A stretch of DNA of 64,000 nucleotides from positions 1-64,000 of the forward strand of contig NZ_BOPA01000014.1 of assembly GCF_016863515.1 (NCBI RefSeq), given 5' to 3'. Of the stretch, positions 1 through 10,428 are shown one piece after another; within the stretch, counting starts at the first letter, position 1; every line of letters begins with the position of its first letter. The notes beneath the pieces are model-generated. The model made no database searches. It was not told the origin of the DNA and was given only the letters and a program-made list of their open reading frames with translations. A program made the position numbers and the translations under genes. The DNA is from Micromonospora gifhornensis (GTDB lineage: Bacteria > Actinomycetota > Actinomycetes > Mycobacteriales > Micromonosporaceae).

Positions 1-442
1 AAGCTCCATTCGGGGGTCGGGCGTCACCGACGGGGGATCGGCAAGGTGACACCAGCGCCGTCATGGCGCACAGAGCATGAGGGGAAAGACTTGGGGGTTT
101 CCGGCGGCGGACCTGAGGTCTTCGCGGCACCGGACCAGGTATAACGACCTGCCGGGGCGGGTCATTCCCGCCGGCCGTGCCATCTGCGTCGGGGATCGTG
201 GCGCTGCATGGGGGATCGTGGCGCGCACGGCCCTGCTCGGTCGGCCACCGGTTACAACGCCGGGCACCCGCTCGGCATTCCGTCCGAGCGACGTGGCTGA
301 ATCCGGCATAACGCTCAAACGGTCGGCACGGATCACAGCCAGGCAGATACGCCCTACAACGGCATGGACGGTACGAACCGGGTGTCCGCGCCGCGAGCGG
401 TGTGCGGACCATCGGGGGACGTCGGCGGCCTAGGGTGGGTAC
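1..442. other. Left-edge non-coding stretch
   Basis: I see no convincing gene here. Reading frames on both strands are short and have no database-like motif or ribosome site. A short direct repeat (GGGATCGTGGCGC) occurs twice near 190-225. The last bases carry the promoter of the phosphatase gene that starts at 443. Confidence 0.5.
431..436 (+). promoter_or_regulatory. -10 box (TAGGGT) for a leaderless mRNA
   Basis: TAGGGT fits the actinobacterial TANNNT -10 element and ends 6 bases before the GTG at 443. There is no Shine-Dalgarno sequence, so transcription probably starts at the start codon. The start choice at 443 rests on this spacing. Confidence 0.55.
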
Positions 443-1147
443 GTGGCCACACTTCTGCTCCTGCGGCACGGACGTACCACCGCGAACGCCGACGGCGGAC
501 TGGCCGGTCGGCAACCGGTCGACCTCGACGAAACCGGTCAGGCCCAGGCCACGGCGGTGGGTGAGCGCCTGCGTGCGCTGCCCCTGGCCGCGGTGGTGAG
601 CAGCCCGCTGGTCCGCTGCCGGCGCACCCTCGAACTGGCGCTGCCGCAGGCGTCGCCGGTGCCCGACGACGGACTCATCGAGTGCGGATACGGCACCTGG
701 GAAGGACAGCCGCTGAAGAAGCTGGCAAAGGAGCCGCTCTGGCCCGTGGTGCAGCAGCACCCCAGCGCCGCGGTCTTCCCCGAGGGGGAGTCGATGGCAC
801 AGATGGCGGCACGGGCCGTCGCCACGGTACGCGCCTGGGACGCCCGGGTGACCGCCGAGCACGGCCCCGAGGCGGTCTGGCTGGCCTGCAGCCACGGCGA
901 TGTGATCAAGGCGATCGTGGCGGACGCGCTCGGCGTACACCTTGATCTTTTTCAGCGGATCGTGGTGGACCCGGCGTCGGTGACCGCGATCCGTTACACC
1001 CCGCTGCGCCCGTTCCTGCTGCGCCTCAACGATGTCGGCGGCGACCTGGCCGGGCTGGTCCCGCCGCAGCGTAAGCGGCGTCGGCGGGCCAGCCGGCCCA
1101 CCGACTCGGACGCCGCGGTGGGCGGTGGGGCCGGAGGGGCCCGGTGA
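443..1147 (+). CDS. Histidine phosphatase family protein (phosphoglycerate-mutase-like)
   Basis: This 234-residue cytoplasmic protein has the catalytic RHGRT motif at residues 8-12 (phospho-accepting His9). It has a Glu-containing motif near residue 80 and a second catalytic His (SHGD, His151). This pattern fits the MSMEG_4193-type branch of the family; the substrate is unknown. The C-terminus ends in a basic Arg-rich tail of about 30 residues that is probably disordered. It is the first gene of a conserved actinobacterial group with DUF3090, an SCO1664-like protein and mshC. That suggests a shared role, but the link to mycothiol synthesis is only positional. The GTG start at 443 is leaderless. 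Confidence 0.88.
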   Translation: MATLLLLRHGRTTANADGGLAGRQPVDLDETGQAQATAVGERLRALPLAAVVSSPLVRCRRTLELALPQASPVPDDGLIECGYGTWEGQPLKKLAKEPLWPVVQQHPSAAVFPEGESMAQMAARAVATVRAWDARVTAEHGPEAVWLACSHGDVIKAIVADALGVHLDLFQRIVVDPASVTAIRYTPLRPFLLRLNDVGGDLAGLVPPQRKRRRRASRPTDSDAAVGGGAGGAR

Positions 1148-1267
1148 GCCACCCGGCCCGGACCGACGACAGGCCCGCGAACCGCACGAGCGCACGCGCG
1201 GCGGGGCGGGCCGGGGAGCGTACCGGAAATCGGGTCGGTGGGGTGCGCGGTGCCTGGGGCCGCCGGA

Positions 1268-1273
1268 TAGGGT
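1268..1273 (+). promoter_or_regulatory. -10 box (TAGGGT) upstream of the DUF3090 gene
   Basis: TAGGGT lies 7 bases before the ATG at 1281, the spacing of a leaderless promoter. It supports 1281 as the start rather than an upstream in-frame codon. Confidence 0.5.
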
Positions 1274-1280
1274 CGTGGGT

Positions 1281-1856
1281 ATGACGCACCAGGTGCACGC
1301 CTTCGAGCCGCCGGAGCGGTTCGTCGCCGGGACCGTCGGGCCGCCGGGGGAGCGCACGTTCTTCCTCCAGGCGCGCGGCGGTGGCCGACTGGTAAGCGTC
1401 GCGTTGGAGAAGGTTCAGGTCTCGCTGCTCGCCGAGAAGCTGGAGGAGCTGCTCACCGAGGCCCAGCGACGGTTCGGGGTGGAACTACCCGAGGCGCCGG
1501 CCTCGGTCGGCGACAACGAGCCGCTGGACACGCCGGTCGACGAGGAGTTCCGGGTCGGCACGCTGGGCCTGGCCTTCGACGCGGACACCGCGACCGTGGT
1601 GATCGAGGCGATCGCGGTCGGCGAAGTCGAGGCCGAGATGGAGTTGGGCGAGTCCGAGGAGGACGAGGCCGACGACGTCGAGCCGGACGAGGACCTCGAC
1701 CGACTCCGGGTGCGGTTGACCCCCGAGGCGACCCGCGAGTTCATCGAACGGGCCCGGCGCGTGGTAAACGCCGGCCGTCCACCCTGCCCACTCTGCGGCC
1801 AGCCGCTCGACCCGGCGGGTCACCTCTGCCCCCGAAACAACGGCTATCACCGGTGA
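1281..1856 (+). CDS. DUF3090 family protein
   Basis: This is a 191-residue conserved actinobacterial protein of unknown function. The N-terminus (MTHQVHAFEPPERFVAGTVG) is typical of the family. A very acidic stretch (about residues 118-138) precedes a C-terminal zinc-ribbon-like end, CPLCGQPL followed by a further Cys in HLCPRNNGYHR, so it may bind a metal. The reading frame stays open upstream, but the ATG at 1281 is preferred because it matches the family N-terminus and sits 7 bases after a -10 box. Its stop overlaps the GTG of the next gene (GTGA), so the two are translationally coupled. Confidence 0.88.
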   Translation: MTHQVHAFEPPERFVAGTVGPPGERTFFLQARGGGRLVSVALEKVQVSLLAEKLEELLTEAQRRFGVELPEAPASVGDNEPLDTPVDEEFRVGTLGLAFDADTATVVIEAIAVGEVEAEMELGESEEDEADDVEPDEDLDRLRVRLTPEATREFIERARRVVNAGRPPCPLCGQPLDPAGHLCPRNNGYHR

Positions 1857-2671
1857 CGACGTCCGGCGTGACCCCCCGACAGGACGGTGCCGCCGCGATG
1901 CGCCTGCTGCGCGACGGTGAGCTGACCGTGGAGGGCCGGCTGGTCGACGCGTCGAACACCACCCTGCGCGGCATTCTCACCCTCGACGGCGCCACCGCCC
2001 GCTGCGTGTACAAACCGGTGCGCGGCGAGCGTCCGTTGTGGGACTTCCCGGACGGGACCCTGGCCGGGCGGGAGGTCGCCGCCTACCTGGTGTCCGCGGC
2101 CACCGGCTGGGATCTGGTGCCGCCGACCGTGCTGCGGGACGGGCCGTTCGGGCCGGGCTCGTGTCAGCTGTGGATCGACGAACCAGACGACGCCGAGCCG
2201 CTTGTCGGGTTCGTCCCGGCCGACGCCGTGCCACCCCGCTGGTTCCCGATCGCCGCGGCCCGCGACGACGACGGCACACCGTACGCCCTGGCCCACGCCG
2301 ACGACCCCCGGCTGGCCCGACTCGCGGTGCTCGACGCGGTGATCAACAATGCGGACCGTAAGGGCGGCCACGTCCTGCTCGGCCCCGACGACCGGATCCA
2401 CGGAGTCGACCACGGCGTCAGCTTCCACGTCGAGGAGAAGCTACGTACGGTGCTCTGGGGCTGGTCCGGGCGGCCGTTGCCCACCGACGTCCTCGAGGTG
2501 CTCGACCGTCTCGCCGGTCAGGTCCGTGGTCCGCTCGGCACCGAACTCGCCGAACATCTCACGCTCAGTGAGATCGCCGAGCTGGCGGTGCGCATCGACC
2601 GGCTGTGCCGACGCGGCCGTTTTCCCCAGCCGTCCCGGGACTGGCCGGCAGTGCCCTGGCCGCCACTGTGA
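1853..2671 (+). CDS. SCO1664 family protein (PI3/PI4-kinase-like fold)
   Basis: This 272-residue protein resembles the SCO1664 family, which has distant similarity to phosphatidylinositol 3-/4-kinase catalytic domains. A Lys-containing motif (CVYKPVRGERPLWDFPDGTL, about residues 44-63) resembles the ATP-binding lysine region. Further on, NNADRKGGHVLL (about 164-175) and a DHGVSF motif resemble a catalytic loop and metal-binding segment. The substrate is unknown. It overlaps the DUF3090 gene by 4 bases, and mshC follows 64 bases later behind its own promoter. Confidence 0.85.
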   Translation: MTTSGVTPRQDGAAAMRLLRDGELTVEGRLVDASNTTLRGILTLDGATARCVYKPVRGERPLWDFPDGTLAGREVAAYLVSAATGWDLVPPTVLRDGPFGPGSCQLWIDEPDDAEPLVGFVPADAVPPRWFPIAAARDDDGTPYALAHADDPRLARLAVLDAVINNADRKGGHVLLGPDDRIHGVDHGVSFHVEEKLRTVLWGWSGRPLPTDVLEVLDRLAGQVRGPLGTELAEHLTLSEIAELAVRIDRLCRRGRFPQPSRDWPAVPWPPL

Positions 2672-2722
2672 GCTGAGGTGTTGATCACCCCTGGCTGGCC
2701 GTGGCCACGCCCCCCGGCTGGT

Positions 2723-2728
2723 TAGGCT
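2723..2728 (+). promoter_or_regulatory. -10 box (TAGGCT) of mshC
   Basis: TAGGCT ends 7 bases before the ATG at 2736. No ribosome binding site is present, consistent with a leaderless mshC transcript made separately from the upstream pair. Confidence 0.5.
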
Positions 2729-2735
2729 GACGGTC

Positions 2736-3983
<1,248 letters not shown>

Positions 3984-4052
3984 CCCTCCCTCTCGGCCCC
4001 TCCTCCCTCCCTCGCGCCTCGCCCTCTCCACCCCCCCCCGGGGGCCCCTCGT

Positions 4053-4131
4053 CCCGTCGATCTTGCAGTTTTGGTCGAGGATGTGCGGCTTTTGAGGCTT
4101 ATGCGGCGACAGGAAGTGCAAGATCGACGGG
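4053..4131. repeat. Dispersed palindrome family A, copy 1
   Basis: A 79-bp element has perfect 15-base inverted arms at 4053-4067 and 4117-4131 around the core GATCTTGCA/TGCAAGATC. It lies between the convergent mshC and GntR genes. The left flank (about 4000-4050) is C-rich and the right flank (about 4128-4195) is G-rich. Three more copies occur in this window. It could act as a bidirectional terminator; no transposase is linked to it. Confidence 0.8.
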
Positions 4132-4202
4132 CGCGGGCGCGGGCGCGGGCGGGGCGCGGGGTGCGGGGGTGAGGGGTAGAGGGCAGGGCGTGGGTGGGTG
4201 GG

Positions 4203-4994
4203 TTAGCCGAGGATCAGGCCTGGGTCGGGGTGGGGGTCTGGGGTGGGGGCGGGGATCTTGTATTCCTCGGTGAGGGTGGTGACCGGGCCGGGCCAGGTGG
4301 CCTGGGCGACCTCGATGGGCTTGCGGTGGGTGTCGTACGCCACGTGCAGCAGGTGCAGCACGGGAGTGTCGGGGCGGATCTGGAGGGTTTCGGCCTCCTC
4401 CCGACTGGGCTGGCGGGCGGTGATCGTGTCGGTGGCGGTGGTGTACCGCCGGCCGGTGGCCTCCTCGGCCTCCTGGTAGAGCGGGCGGCCGAAGGCCTCG
4501 GCGCGTTCCAGAGTGGTGCCGGCGGTGTCGGCGGGCAGGAACCAGGAGGCGCCCACCTCGACCGGTGAGTCCTCGGTACGGACCAGATGCCGACGGCAGA
4601 GCAATTCGGTGCCGTCCGGTACGCCGAACGCGTCCGCCACCTCGGGTGGGGCGGGGGAGCGGCCCACGGAGACGAGTTGTTGCCGGTAGCGGGCGGCCAG
4701 ATCGGTGTGGTAGCCGCGGAAGCCGCCGTAGCGCCCCCGGGAGAGCCGGTTGAGTCGTCGCCGGGTGCCGCGGACGTACGTGCCGGAGCCGGGTTTGGTG
4801 ATCAGGACGCCCTCGACGCGCAGTTGGTCGACGGCGCGCTGCACGGTCTGCTTCGCCACGCCGAACATCTCGGCGATGGCCGGGATCGACGGCAGGCGCT
4901 CGCCCGGACCCCAGTCGCCGCGCCGGATCTGCGACTTGAGCTGCGCGGCGATCTGCCGGTGCGGGAACTCCGCCGCCCCCGGGTTGATCTGCAT
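4203..4994 (-). CDS. GntR family regulator with UTRA ligand domain
   Basis: The 263-residue protein has an N-terminal winged helix-turn-helix (about residues 10-75). It contains the typical GERLPSIPAIAEMFGV and KQTVQRAVDQLRVEGVL, followed by the wing TKPGSGTYVR. A UTRA effector-binding domain occupies about 95-250. This is the HutC subfamily layout, in which a small metabolite releases the repressor from DNA. The C-terminal tail is Pro-rich. The target genes cannot be read from the context, because both neighbours are housekeeping genes. It runs convergently with mshC across palindrome A copy 1. Confidence 0.88.
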   Translation of the reverse strand: MQINPGAAEFPHRQIAAQLKSQIRRGDWGPGERLPSIPAIAEMFGVAKQTVQRAVDQLRVEGVLITKPGSGTYVRGTRRRLNRLSRGRYGGFRGYHTDLAARYRQQLVSVGRSPAPPEVADAFGVPDGTELLCRRHLVRTEDSPVEVGASWFLPADTAGTTLERAEAFGRPLYQEAEEATGRRYTTATDTITARQPSREEAETLQIRPDTPVLHLLHVAYDTHRKPIEVAQATWPGPVTTLTEEYKIPAPTPDPHPDPGLILG

Positions 4995-5097
4995 CCCGAC
5001 CCCCTATCAGCTAGGTTCCTAGGATGCCCCACGCGTGGTGATCCGCGCCACCCCGACACCCCAGCGCACCAGGCGACAGGGGAGAGGTGAGCAGAAA

Positions 5098-5127
5098 CAG
5101 GCCCCAGGCGATACCGCCTGGGGCCTG
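5098..5127 (-). terminator. Intrinsic terminator after the PAC2 gene
   Basis: A perfect 13-bp stem (5098-5110 with 5115-5127) and a 4-base loop lie 20 bases after the PAC2 stop. On the minus strand the stem is followed by a short T-rich run (TGTTTCTG). Confidence 0.75.
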
Positions 5128-5146
5128 CGAGGAATGACGGGGGTGA

Positions 5147-6016
5147 CTACCAGGAGCCGGCGGTGGGGCCGGCGGAACCGCCTCGACGGCGGAGGTACTT
5201 CTCGAACTCCTGGGCGATCTCGTCCCCGGTCAACGGGGTGATGCCCGCGTCGCCGACCCGTTCCTCCAGCTCACGGACGTACTCACCGAGTTCGGCGTCC
5301 TGCTCGGCGGCGCTGCGCACCCGCTGCTCCCACTCGGCGGCCTCTTCCGCCAGGTCGGCCATCGGCACCGGCAGGTCGACGACCTCCTCGACCCGATGCA
5401 GCAGGGCCAGGGTCGCCTTCGGGCAGGGCGGATTGTTGGCGTAGTGCGGCACGTGCACCCAGAACGAGACCGCGTCGACCTCGGCGCGGGTGCAGGCGTC
5501 GTGCAGGACGCCGACGATGCCGGTCGGCCCGTCGTAGCGGGTCGGGGTGAGCTGGTAGCGCTTGGCGGCGTCGGCATCGGAGGCGCTGCCGCTGATCGGC
5601 AGCGGTCGGGTGTACGGCACGTCGGCCAGCAGCGCGCCGAGCAGCACCACCCGCTCGACCTCAAGACTGTGGCAGATCTCCAGCACCTGCTCGCAGAAGG
5701 TGCGCCAACGCATGCTCGGCTCGATGCCCCGGATCAGCACCACGTCCCGCTCGGTGCCGGCCGGGCTGGCCACGGTGAACCGGGTGGTCGGCCACTCGAC
5801 CCGCCGGGTGGCGCCGTCGGACATCGCGATGGTGGGTCGGCTGACCTGGAAGTCGTAGAAGTCCTCCGGGTCGAGTTCGGTGATCGGTCTGGCCTGCCAC
5901 ACCTGTTCCAGGTGTTCGACTGCGGCGGTCGAGGCGTCGGCGGCGTCGTTCCACCCCTCGAAGGCGGCTATGGCCACCGGAGACCGCAGCACCGGCAGCC
6001 CGTCGAATTCGGTCAC
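5147..6016 (-). CDS. PAC2 family protein (proteasome-assembly-chaperone-like fold)
   Basis: This 289-residue protein belongs to the PAC2/DUF75 family. In eukaryotes the fold is a proteasome assembly chaperone; in actinobacteria the role is unproven. Family features include AFEGWNDAADASTAAVEHL near the N-terminus, VLLGALLADVPYTRPLPI in the middle, and VHVPHYANNPPCP. The C-terminus has acidic helices (about 200-280) and an Arg-Arg-Gly tail. It is divergent from metH and about 20 kb from the Pup-proteasome genes, so a proteasome link is only a hypothesis. A clear terminator follows it. Confidence 0.88.
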   Translation of the reverse strand: MTEFDGLPVLRSPVAIAAFEGWNDAADASTAAVEHLEQVWQARPITELDPEDFYDFQVSRPTIAMSDGATRRVEWPTTRFTVASPAGTERDVVLIRGIEPSMRWRTFCEQVLEICHSLEVERVVLLGALLADVPYTRPLPISGSASDADAAKRYQLTPTRYDGPTGIVGVLHDACTRAEVDAVSFWVHVPHYANNPPCPKATLALLHRVEEVVDLPVPMADLAEEAAEWEQRVRSAAEQDAELGEYVRELEERVGDAGITPLTGDEIAQEFEKYLRRRGGSAGPTAGSW

Positions 6017-6342
6017 GCCGTCACCTCACCCCGTGCCTCACCGGCGCGACTCGGGCTGGCCCCGGTCGTGCGCCCGTCGTGCATGGTGATGTCGCTGTAG
6101 TCCCTCACATTGGTAGCCTACGTGCCTTGTCCGGACCGGGCCCGCCGGCCGCGCCGGATCGCAACCGACACGCCTTACGGATCGGTACCGACACCCCCCG
6201 CCGGACGCCGGGCGGCCGGTTCCCTTCGATCTCAAGTCTGCCGGCGTGACGCCGCAGAGTGGGGCAGCTGTCATCGACGGCACGATGTGGGATGGCACGC
6301 TGCGGTAGCCCAGTTCGTGCCGGAGCGGACTAACCTGACAAT
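6017..6342. other. Divergent intergenic region between the PAC2 gene and metH
   Basis: This 326-base region must hold both promoters. The metH -10 box is visible at 6331-6336. I looked for the conserved boxes of cobalamin, SAM and SAH riboswitches and did not see them. Because metH looks leaderless there is no room for a 5' leader riboswitch on that side. I see no gene. Confidence 0.5.
6331..6336 (+). promoter_or_regulatory. -10 box (TAACCT) of metH
   Basis: TAACCT ends 6 bases before the GTG at 6343. With no Shine-Dalgarno sequence this indicates a leaderless mRNA and fixes the start. Confidence 0.5.
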
Positions 6343-9300
6343 GTGCGGACTTCGTTGCTCGATGCGTTGGCAGACCGGATCCTCATCACCGACGGGGCGA
6401 TGGGGACGATGCTCCACGCCGCCGACCTGAGCCTGGACGACTTCGATGGCCTTGAGGGCTGCAACGAGATCCTCAACGTCACCCGACCGGACGTGGTGCG
6501 CGGGGTCCACGAGGCGTACCTCGCGGCGGGTGCCGACTGCATCGAGACGAACACCTTCGGTGCCAACCTGCCGAACCTCGCCGAGTACGACATCGCCGAC
6601 CGGATCTGGGAGCTGTCCGAGGCCGGCGCGCGGTTGGCCAGGGAGGCCGCCGACGCGTACGAGACGCCGGAGCGCCCCCGCTGGGTGCTGGGTTCCATCG
6701 GCCCGGGCACGAAGCTGCCCACCCTGGGGCACGCCTCCTACGCCAGCCTGCGCGACGCGTACCAGCAGAATGCCGGTGGTCTGATCGCCGGTGGGGCGGA
6801 CGCGCTGATCATTGAAACCTGCCAGGACCTGCTCCAGGTGAAGGCCGCGGTGATCGGGTCGAAGCGGGCGATGGCCGAGGCGGGCCGGCAGGTGCCGATC
6901 ATCTGCCACGTGGCTGTCGAAACCACCGGAACGATGCTGCTGGGCAGTGAGATCGGTGCGGCGCTCACCGCGATCGAGCCGCTCGGGATCGACCTGATCG
7001 GCCTCAACTGCTCGACCGGCCCGGCCGAGATGGGCGAGCACCTGCGCTACCTGTCCCAGCACTCCACCGTCCCGGTGTCGGTGATGCCCAACGCCGGGCT
7101 GCCGGTGCTCACCTCCGACGGGGCGTACTTCCCACTCGAACCGCAGGAGATGGCCGAGGCACTGGAACGCTTCGTCGTCGACTACGGCGTGGCGCTTGTC
7201 GGTGGCTGTTGCGGCACCACCCCAGAACACATCCGGGTGCTCGCCGAACGGCTGCGCGACGTCGCGCCGGTGGCCCGTGAGCCGCGTATCGACCCGGGTG
7301 TCTCCTCGATCTACCACCACGTGCCGTTCGCGCAGGACGCGAGTGTGCTGATGGTGGGGGAGCGGACCAACGCCAACGGCTCGAAGGCGTTCCGGGAGGC
7401 GATGCTCGCCGCTGACTGGCAGGCGTGCGTGGAGATCGCCCGGAGCCAGGCCCGCGACGGCTCGCACCTGCTGGATCTCTGCGTCGACTACGTCGGTCGG
7501 GACGGCACCGTCGACATGCGGGAGTTGGCCGGCCGGTTCGCGACTGCCTCCACCCTGCCGATCATGCTTGACTCGACCGAGCCGGCGGTGATCGAGGCCG
7601 GGCTGGAGATGCTCGGTGGCCGGTGCGTGGTCAACTCGGTCAACTTCGAGGACGGCGACGGCCCCGACTCCCGGTACGCCCGGGTGATGCCGGTGGTCGC
7701 CGAACACGGCGCCGCCGTGGTCGCGCTGCTCATCGACGAGGAGGGCCAGGCGCGTACGGCGGAGTGGAAGGTACGCGTCGCCGAGCGTCTCATCGGTGAC
7801 CTGACCGAGCGGTGGGGGTTGCGCCGCGCCGACATCCTCATCGACGCGCTGACCTTCCCGATCGCCACCGGGCAGGAGGAGACCCGACGCGACGGCATCG
7901 AGACCATCGAGGCGATCCGGGAGATCGCTCGCCGCTGGCCGGGGGTCAACTTCACCCTGGGCATCTCGAACGTCTCCTTTGGCCTCAACCCGGCCGCCCG
8001 GCAGGTGCTCAACTCGGTCTTCCTGCACGAGTGCGTGCAGGCCGGGCTCACCTCGGCGATCGTGCACGCCAGCAAGATCCTGCCGATGGCGAAGATCCCC
8101 GAGCAGCAGCGGGAGATCGCCCTCGACCTGATCTACGACCGGCGTCGTGAGGGCTACGACCCGGTGCAGCGGTTCATCGAGATCTTCGAGGGTGTCGACG
8201 CCGCGTCCGCGCGGGCCACCCGGGCCGAGGAGCTTGCCGCCCTGCCGCTCAACGAGCGGCTCAAGCGGCGGATCATCGACGGTGAACGCAACGGCCTGGA
8301 GGCCGACCTGGACGCCGCGATGCTCGCCGGCACCGCCCCGCTGGCCATCATCAACGACATCCTGCTCGACGGCATGAAGGTCGTCGGTGAGCTGTTCGGT
8401 TCCGGGCAGATGCAGTTGCCGTTCGTGCTGCAGTCCGCCGAGGTGATGAAGACCGCGGTGGCGTACCTCGAACCGCACATGGAGAAGGCCGACGACGGCG
8501 GCAAGGGCCGCATCGTGCTCGCCACCGTCAAGGGCGACGTGCACGACATCGGCAAGAACCTGGTCGACATCATCCTGTCCAACAACGGCTACGAGGTGGT
8601 GAACATCGGCATCAAGCAGCCGATTTCCGCCATCCTCGACGCCGCCGAGCAGCACCGCGCCGACGCCATCGGCATGTCCGGCCTGCTGGTCAAGAGCACG
8701 GTCATCATGAAGGAGAACCTGGCCGAGATGGCCACGCGCGGGGTCGCGGAGCGCTGGCCGGTCCTGCTCGGTGGCGCCGCGCTGACCCGGGCGTACGTCG
8801 AGGACGACCTGCGGTCGATGTTCCCCGGCCAGGTGCACTACGCCCGCGACGCCTTCGAGGGACTGTCCCTGATGGACCGGGTGATGACCGCCAAGCGTGG
8901 CGGCGCACCGGTCATCGATCCCGAGCGGGAGGCGGCCCTGGCCGCCCGCCGGGCCCGCCGCGAACGGCAGCGCGCCATGGTCACCGAGTCGCTGCCGGAG
9001 CTGACGGACACCTCGGTCCGCTCCGACGTGGCCGCCGACGTGCCGGTGCCGACCGCCCCGTTCTACGGCACCCGGGTGGTCAAGGGGGTGCCGCTGGCCG
9101 ACTATGCGGCGCTGCTGGACGAGCGGGCCACCTTCATGGGCCAGTGGGGGCTGCGCGGTGCGCGCGGTGGCAAGGGCCCGTCGTACGAGGAACTGGTGGA
9201 GACCGAGGGCCGGCCCCGGCTGCGCTACTGGCTGGACCGCCTGATCGCCGACCAGGTGCTGGAGGCGGCCGTGGTGTACGGCTACTTCCCGGCGTACTCC

Positions 9301-9858
9301 GAGGGCAACGACCTGGTGGTGCTGGACGAGAACGGGCACGCCGAGCGGGCCCGGTTCACCTTCCCCCGGCAGCGGCAGGAACGGCGGCTCTGCCTGGCCG
9401 ACTTCTTCCGCCCCCGCGGCGAGGAGTTGGACGTGGTCGCGCTGCAACTTGTCACCGTGGGTCAGCCGGTCAGCGAGTACGCGGCCAAGCTGTTCGCCCG
9501 CAACGAGTACCGCGACTACCTGGAGGTGCACGGCCTGTCCGTGCAGCTCACCGAGGCCCTCGCCGAGTACTGGCACAAGCGGGTACGCGCCGAGCTGACC
9601 CTGCCCGACGGCCGTACCGTCGCCGACGACGACCCGACCGACCTGGCCGGCCTGCTGCGCACCGACTACCGGGGCTGCCGGTACGCGTTCGGCTACCCGG
9701 CCTGCCCCGACCTGGAGGACCGGGCGAAGATCGTGGAGCTGCTCGGCGCGGAGCGGATCGGCGTGCAGTTGTCGGAGGAGTTCCAGCTCATGCCCGAGCA
9801 GGCCACCGACGCCATCGTCGTCCACCACCCCGAGGCCAGCTACTTCAACGCCAAGTGA
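6343..9858 (+). CDS. metH: Cobalamin-dependent methionine synthase
   Basis: MetH transfers the methyl group of 5-methyltetrahydrofolate through cobalamin to homocysteine. The 1171 residues show all modules in order. The homocysteine-binding domain has zinc cysteines in GLNCSTGP (Cys223) and VGGCCGTT (Cys289, Cys290). The pterin-binding domain spans about residues 325-590. The cap and B12-binding domain carries GDVHDIGKN, with cobalt-ligating His734. The C-terminal AdoMet-reactivation domain spans about 890-1165 and contains the RxEYxDYL-type segment RNEYRDYLEVHG. It is slightly shorter than the E. coli enzyme (about 1227 residues), as is common in actinobacteria. Transcription is probably leaderless, divergent from the PAC2 gene. 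Confidence 0.97.
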   Translation: MRTSLLDALADRILITDGAMGTMLHAADLSLDDFDGLEGCNEILNVTRPDVVRGVHEAYLAAGADCIETNTFGANLPNLAEYDIADRIWELSEAGARLAREAADAYETPERPRWVLGSIGPGTKLPTLGHASYASLRDAYQQNAGGLIAGGADALIIETCQDLLQVKAAVIGSKRAMAEAGRQVPIICHVAVETTGTMLLGSEIGAALTAIEPLGIDLIGLNCSTGPAEMGEHLRYLSQHSTVPVSVMPNAGLPVLTSDGAYFPLEPQEMAEALERFVVDYGVALVGGCCGTTPEHIRVLAERLRDVAPVAREPRIDPGVSSIYHHVPFAQDASVLMVGERTNANGSKAFREAMLAADWQACVEIARSQARDGSHLLDLCVDYVGRDGTVDMRELAGRFATASTLPIMLDSTEPAVIEAGLEMLGGRCVVNSVNFEDGDGPDSRYARVMPVVAEHGAAVVALLIDEEGQARTAEWKVRVAERLIGDLTERWGLRRADILIDALTFPIATGQEETRRDGIETIEAIREIARRWPGVNFTLGISNVSFGLNPAARQVLNSVFLHECVQAGLTSAIVHASKILPMAKIPEQQREIALDLIYDRRREGYDPVQRFIEIFEGVDAASARATRAEELAALPLNERLKRRIIDGERNGLEADLDAAMLAGTAPLAIINDILLDGMKVVGELFGSGQMQLPFVLQSAEVMKTAVAYLEPHMEKADDGGKGRIVLATVKGDVHDIGKNLVDIILSNNGYEVVNIGIKQPISAILDAAEQHRADAIGMSGLLVKSTVIMKENLAEMATRGVAERWPVLLGGAALTRAYVEDDLRSMFPGQVHYARDAFEGLSLMDRVMTAKRGGAPVIDPEREAALAARRARRERQRAMVTESLPELTDTSVRSDVAADVPVPTAPFYGTRVVKGVPLADYAALLDERATFMGQWGLRGARGGKGPSYEELVETEGRPRLRYWLDRLIADQVLEAAVVYGYFPAYSEGNDLVVLDENGHAERARFTFPRQRQERRLCLADFFRPRGEELDVVALQLVTVGQPVSEYAAKLFARNEYRDYLEVHGLSVQLTEALAEYWHKRVRAELTLPDGRTVADDDPTDLAGLLRTDYRGCRYAFGYPACPDLEDRAKIVELLGAERIGVQLSEEFQLMPEQATDAIVVHHPEASYFNAK

Positions 9859-9934
9859 TGACCGCAGGTGCCGTGACCTGCACTTCCGGCACCTGCGGTA
9901 GGCGTTGAACCATGATCATGCCGTCCCCAGGCCG

Positions 9935-10428
9935 TCACTGGGTTCCGGATCCGGTCGGCGTGCCCAGGTACGTCGACAGGGCCTTGATGCTCTCCCCGGC
10001 ATCCAGGAGAACCGAGGCGTAGGTGTGCCGCAGGACGTGCATCCCGTTGGGCCGGTCGTCCGGGATGCCGGTGGCCCGGATCGCGTGCTTCCAGACGCCA
10101 GGGTTGAACTTCGAGCGGCTGAGCGGCAGGTCGTCCGCGTCGGTCAGTAGAGCGTGACCGACACCGGGTCACCAGTCTTGGGCGGGGCGAAGATCAGTGC
10201 CCCGCGTACGAGCTTCACCTGTCGGACCACGTGGAGAACGGGCCGTGTCGGGTCGAGGTCGGCAGGGCTCATGCCGAAGATCTCTCCCTGCCACAGGCCG
10301 CAGCCCGCACCCAGGTCGACGCTGACCCGATAGCGGTCCGGCATCTTCGCGCGGAACGCGGTGAGTTGGTCGACGGACCATGGCCGTCCCAGCAACTGTT
10401 TGACAGTGGGGTTAGTAGGCGTGCCCAT
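9935..10428 (-). pseudogene. Broken tyrosine recombinase (phage/ICE-type integrase) remnant
   Basis: Two minus-strand frames together spell the catalytic part of an integrase. The upstream piece (10428-10144) contains GAGCGLWQGEIFGMSPADLD, resembling the box I region in which an Arg normally precedes GE. It ends early in ...PVSVTLY. The continuation (about 10143-9935) is in another frame and reads MHVLRHTYASVLLDAGESIK then LSTYLG, the HxLRHTYAS box II motif. One small indel near 10145 separates them. The N-terminal core-binding domain is absent, the box I Arg position reads Gln, and the final catalytic Tyr region is altered. It is inactive and marks a former integration event beside metH. Confidence 0.82.

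Noticed and set aside
77..433. 118-residue frame at the left edge
   Set aside because: It is Arg/Thr-rich, has no motif and is matched by an equally open frame on the other strand.
6017..6342. A cobalamin, SAM or SAH riboswitch upstream of metH
   Set aside because: I could not find the conserved boxes, and the metH transcript appears leaderless from its -10 box at 6331.
6271..9828. Very long minus-strand reading frame opposite metH
   Set aside because: It is a GC-driven shadow. The plus strand encodes all MetH motifs, and the minus frame has no recognisable domain.
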